NCBI GenBank assembly: GCA_947034885.2 | Contig: OX344751.2 | Coordinates: 11,036,001 to 11,100,000, forward strand | Source: Thuidium tamariscinum | Taxonomy: Eukaryota; Streptophyta; Bryopsida; Hypnales; Thuidiaceae | Length of the DNA stretch: 64,000 nt | Direction: 5' to 3' | Shown here: in pieces, positions 60,030-64,000 of the stretch | Layout: each line of letters starts with the position of its first letter | How positions within the stretch are numbered: the first letter of the stretch is position 1 | Program-made: the position numbers and the translations under genes | Notes under the pieces: model-generated | Database searches by the model: none | The model's input: only the letters and a program-made list of their open reading frames with translations | What the model was told of the DNA's origin: nothing

Positions 60030-62418
60030 TTAGCTGGGAATAATTTTGGGGCCCAAGTACAGACCTCTTTGCACCACAAAGTCATCAGGCGGGTTGAACT
60101 CCTCAAGCCACTCGATCAACCCTGGTTGACCGCTTCGTTGCACCACTCCTGCTCACACCAAAAAAAAGTCGCCTGAATCAGAGAGTGGCTCATAATGCCA
60201 AAGCAGAATTTAATTTCTTTTGACTCTAGACCGAAGGAGAGAACGTCTCCATGGTTGAGGGGAGGAGGATTGGAATCTTTGGTAGTTGCCCTAACAATCC
60301 ACTAAAAGACCCTGATTTTGAACATAAGTAACGAATGAAACTCAAGTGCAGAAACGTACACTCGAGGGTCAAAGTGCAGTACTAAATCTTCTATCTAAAT
60401 CTCTGATTGTTATGGTCGTTAGCGTACTTCAAACCAAATTTGAGTGCAGGACAAACACAACATGATCCTCCGTATCCTATGCTCTGGGAGTTAGATACAA
60501 AAAAAAAATTAGAACCTACCGCAGCTTATTAGATACTAACTTATGAATTATTCTTGATTAAATCACCGAGTCCACTAGAGCCAAATGAAAGGCTTCTCTG
60601 CAATGCATTTACAAGCACATTTGTCCCCCGACGCACTGCAATCAGAGGGTCAAGAATACGTTACTCACCATCATTCGAAGTGGCGCGGTAGTATGTGCAG
60701 TGTCGACCAGTTGGGGGTGAATATGGTGGTGCAAGCACGTCCAGTACGGCACAGGGCGTAAGGGCAGTAAACGCATGAATGTTACCGCCCGAAGTTGGAT
60801 ACAGCACCTCGGTTTCTGAGGCATGTGGTGGCTCTGTTCCATTTTGTTCAACTCCCAGGACATGATCTACCACCAGTTTTGCTTTTCTAGCTGCATCCAG
60901 CACCCCAGTACTGTTAATACCTAGAGAACACAAATTATAGATACATAGAACCACACACTTCTCGCACTGACATTCATCTCAGTGTCGAAAACTAAGCAAT
61001 TTGAGAAGAGGTTTGAACCGATGAACTTGGTGATAGAGACTTAGCTGTTTAGGGAGAAAGGTTCCTAATTACAGCCGCCTATTGTGATTACCTCTATTAC
61101 AACTTAATGTACCGGAATGATTAATATTCAAGCAGGATTGTACAGAACAAGAAACGAAACTTACAAGTTCTTCAGAGACGATGCTTCAGGGTATATAAAA
61201 GCATTAAAAACATCAGGGAGACCAAGAACTCAGGGCAGAGACTCCAACAAGCGCCCCCATCTTACTGTACAAGGAATAATTCTAGAAACAATTCTCTCTG
61301 GGTAATGTAATAGTACAAGAATACTATCCAGTAATTGCAACAGAAAAAGAGAAAATAAATACCTATCGTTGGATTTCTGTTCAATTTTTCATCATGCGGG
61401 TCCAACCAGTCGTAAGCCCTCACGTGCATGTTTCCGTAGAGCAGGCGACTGAGGACCGTCATGCCTGGATGGTTATGAAGTGGTATACTCGCAGACGTGG
61501 GTAGAACAAAAACGCCCATCTTCACAGATACAAAGAGTCGATAAGCATAACACCCCTCCACATTGTATTATTAACCACAAGTGTACCAAAATGTGCGACA
61601 TTAAGAAGTGTAAAGCACGTAGCCCTTACTAACAATGTCACTCAAATGCGTGCCCAACACTCACTTCCTGATAGATGTAGACTTTGAATTCTTACAAAAT
61701 TCCAGAGTTTGGAATGATAGAACGAAAATATGTATATGCTTGGACGAGTACTGAGCCTGATGACCTAGAGCTCTGTTGCGTTTTCACAAAATTGGTTCTG
61801 AATCATACTGAAAAAAGGTCACACTCGTAGAGATGAAGGTAGCTGATTGGAGGTGCATATCGAGACATAATTGGACGCCAACTCCCTTGACCATCGTCAC
61901 CGAAACCTCGATCACCTCGATTCAGCTGCTCAGTTAATCCAAGGTCTTGAGGCTTAATATTATCTGCAACCAACAGATCCATCATCTAAGCGACAAGCAG
62001 CCGAACTTCATCAAACATATTGTCACCTGCCAAAGTAACAGACCACCGTACCTTCTACAGTACAAAAGACAACAATTCCAGAGTAAAATGACCCAAATCG
62101 AAAATGCTTCAAATTGCACAAACACGACACGATCATGCTGATCAAGCAGAAGCAGAAACACACACCAAACGAAAAAAAGTAATTAATTTAAAAAGAATTA
62201 AAATCAGTAAAATTGCGCTAATTTCCATTGATCATAACCGCGACAGAAGATGAGTTTTTTTCCATTTCAACAGTCAAAGGAACGAGCGGAAAAGCGGATG
62301 TACCAAGAACGGCACGAACATTCGAAACCTGCGCTTCTGACGGAACACTCGTCGACGTAAAAACTTTCTTACACACGTCGTACAGTCGTTGTACCGCCGG
62401 TGCCGACGCCATAGCCAT
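60030..62418 (-). CDS. PCO: Plant cysteine oxidase (PCO)
   Basis: Cytosolic or nuclear iron-dependent thiol dioxygenase that oxidises N-terminal cysteine of target proteins, acting as the plant oxygen sensor of the Cys/Arg branch of the N-degron pathway (ERF-VII factors in flowering plants). Five exons on the minus strand: 62418-62304, 61963-61809, 61519-61363, 60920-60669 and 60148-60030, giving 265 residues, about the family's usual length. Phases 1,0,1,1 close without shifts. Family features seen: [12 protein letters not shown] at the start, [11 protein letters not shown] across the first junction, [12 protein letters not shown], the metal-site histidines H105 and H107 in [11 protein letters not shown], the third ligand H191 in [28 protein letters not shown], and the C-terminal [20 protein letters not shown]. 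The ATG at 62418 is followed by another at 62412. An upstream AG acceptor at 61986 would break the frame, so 61963 is chosen. Confidence 0.92.
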
Positions 62419-63139
62419 GACGCCCCCCTTAGATCCCTGTCGCCCCTTCAGTAAACCCTAACTAATGCCCCTGCTGCCCTGGTCTCCCTTTATGCCACAA
62501 CTCTCACTCCTCCCTACTGATTCTTCCCGGAATCGAACGCCATTCTCTCTAACGAAACACATCAGCACCATGAATGTCCCATTAAGTCGCCGGAATTCCC
62601 CCAGAGAATCTCAAATTGCAAGGGATGGCTTGCAAGACTCGTCCAGGTGCAATAGGGGGTCGATCTGGTCAAGGAAAGAAGCTAAGGCGAGCTGGAGAAT
62701 CAGTGATGGCGATGGAGGGAAGAGATTTTCAGTTCGGGGGTGGCGATGGAGTGGGGATTATTCGCAGAGAGAAGAGAAGAGAGAAGAGAGGGAGGGGTGG
62801 TTCGGGGGCGTTCGTGCCGATGGTGCTGGAAGGAGGAATGGGGAGGACGGCAGCCTTTCAGGTGGGGACGACGCGCGGAGATAGGCCTGCTGGGCTGACA
62901 AAGCTCCCCGCGCCAACTAAGCGGCAGACTAATGACTGGCTTTGGAGTAGAAAAAATATATATTAGTTTAATCTTGATTTTGATAAGGCCAGGGGGTCAG
63001 ATATTATGCCGAAAATCCCGAACATTCCGTCCTGAGCTGCAGAGCAGTCGTGATCATAATTTTATTTTCGTTTTTCGCCCCTGCCCTGTCCAATGTAGTG
63101 CTAGGGAATAAGTTAAGCCCACATCAAATTTTTAATTTA
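62419..63139 (+). promoter_or_regulatory. PCO upstream region with GC/GA-rich open frames
   Basis: The 5' flank of PCO on the other strand. A + frame from about 62622 (MACKTRPGAIGG, then GA-rich Arg/Gly/Glu-biased sequence) ends near 62966. The bias and lack of family make it a weak candidate for a divergent gene. A bidirectional promoter is possible. Confidence 0.25.
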
Positions 63140-63789
63140 TAAGGTAGAACCACCTATAACCAATCATTTAAGGTAGGTATACTAGACATGATTTGGTGTA
63201 AGGTGGGTATACCCAAAATTGCACCTCACCTAAAAGCGCCATCTGTAGTTGCTATACATTTTTGAATTCCATTATGTACCTATTTGGATGGAGCGCTTTT
63301 AGAAACAAACTTTGAACCTTAATAACTTTTGCAAATGTTGCATTTTTTGGTACATTGGAATAAGCTTTCACTTGCCAAGAAGACTATATAAAAATTCAAT
63401 TACACCAGTAATAGTTACTAGGTACTGTACCAAAAAGTGGCGCTTTTAGGTGTACCCACCTTAGAGCAAGGCAAAACTGATAGAAATGATGGGGATTGCA
63501 AAAACTTTAGTAATTTTATCGCATGAATCAAAATTATTGTGAATTTAAAAAGGCAAAAGGTGCATTGGACCCATTGCCAATATGTGGACTCTTCTAATTC
63601 CAATCATGCAGAAAACAATTTTTTTACTCACTCTTTCCTACTTTCTTGCACACTACTTTGAGACATGTGCCATGAACTTTTAATCCCAACTTTGAAAAGG
63701 AAGAAAAAAAAAATTTAGCCTTGGCTGGAAATAGGTCCATCAACATGTTGCTTATGGGGTGCCAATTGCTTATGGGTGGTCCTACCTTA
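63140..63789. mobile_element. TAAGGTAGAACCACC element with a nested MITE
   Basis: TAAGGTAGAACCACCTATAA at 63140 is mirrored by TTATGGGTGGTCCTACCTTA ending at 63789 with three mismatches. It is a sibling of the element at 53392-54734. The MITE at 63199-63463 is inserted near its left end. Confidence 0.6.
63199..63463. mobile_element. 265-bp MITE nested in another element
   Basis: TAAGGTGGGTATACCCAAAA at the left and TTTTAGGTGTACCCACCTTA at the right (to 63463) are imperfect inverted repeats. The interior is homologous to 58849-59125. Confidence 0.75.
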
Positions 63790-64000
63790 ACCTTGAAAGC
63801 ATGAAAGGAATCTCCAAAAATCTCCTTGAAGTATAGGCCTATTGAAGTAGGAACACATTGCACAATGGAAGGGGCCGACAAGGAAGGTAGAGCCTAACTA
63901 GGAGGGTCTTTCATCTGCAATGCCCAACAACAAGAAGCTTTGGCTCGTGTAAACTATGACAAGAAAATTTAGATGAAACATAAAATGAATAGAGACAATT

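Noticed and set aside
61803..61985. PCO second exon starting at ATG 61985
   Set aside because: It would not join in frame with exon 1 at 62304. The acceptor at 61964 does, and restores the family sequence.
62465..62966. Two overlapping + frames upstream of PCO
   Set aside because: Arg/Gly/Glu bias follows GA-rich DNA, two frames are equally open and neither shows a domain, so no CDS is called.
1..64000. CRISPR array, bacterial operon, tRNA or rRNA genes
   Set aside because: No regularly spaced repeats, no cloverleaf or rRNA sequence recognised, and spliced plant genes throughout.

Overview
This is eukaryotic nuclear DNA from a land plant. The genes have GT-AG introns, and the recognisable ones are plant types: a TIR-NB-ARC-LRR immune receptor, a plant cysteine oxidase and a secreted vanadium-haloperoxidase-like enzyme. 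The haloperoxidase family, the pogo and DUF7869-like transposases and the style of the TIR-NLR suggest a non-seed plant (bryophyte, lycophyte or fern). That assignment is inference. Genes are sparse, and their exons are richer in GC than the AT-rich, transposon-filled DNA between them.

Layout. 1-1575: 3' exons of an unrecognised gene on +. 1.7-12.2 kb: AT-rich DNA with a decayed LINE reverse transcriptase (4.8-6.1 kb) split by nested miniature elements, plus a TTAA-flanked inverted-repeat element (6.10-6.99 kb). 12.2-14.0 kb: higher-complexity DNA with at most a relic gene. 14.1-18.1 kb (-): five-exon TIR-NB-ARC-LRR gene. 18.8-20.1 kb: possible small-exon gene on -, weak. 21.7-24.4 kb (+): three-exon haloperoxidase-like gene with the family's catalytic acid-base histidine replaced by threonine. 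27.5-30.5 kb (-): pogo/Tigger-type transposase broken by one in-frame stop, with a GC-rich minisatellite beside its 3' end. 31.48-52.22 kb: candidate giant DNA transposon (see below). 52.2-59.1 kb: dense miniature inverted-repeat elements, including a perfect 70-bp-arm palindrome. 60.0-62.4 kb (-): five-exon plant cysteine oxidase. 63.1-63.8 kb: one miniature element nested in another.

The most interesting structure is the 20.7-kb segment 31479-52223. A perfect 35-bp inverted repeat bounds it, and its outermost four bases on each side are TTAA. A 1508-codon intact reading frame runs toward the left end. A DUF7869-like transposase gene runs toward the right end and carries two in-frame stops. 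Both frames finish within about 0.5 kb of the repeats. About 12 kb of AT-rich DNA with nested insertions lies between them. The large protein matches nothing I can name with certainty. Its middle has a weak look of an N4/N6-type methyltransferase fold and its C-terminus is a long acidic tail. A transposase plus a very large accessory protein in one element is the best candidate here for an undescribed system.

A second theme is a set of short elements with TTAA at the edges and CCC just inside, as in piggyBac-type elements. One of them sits in an element whose sibling copy elsewhere in the window shows the unoccupied site.
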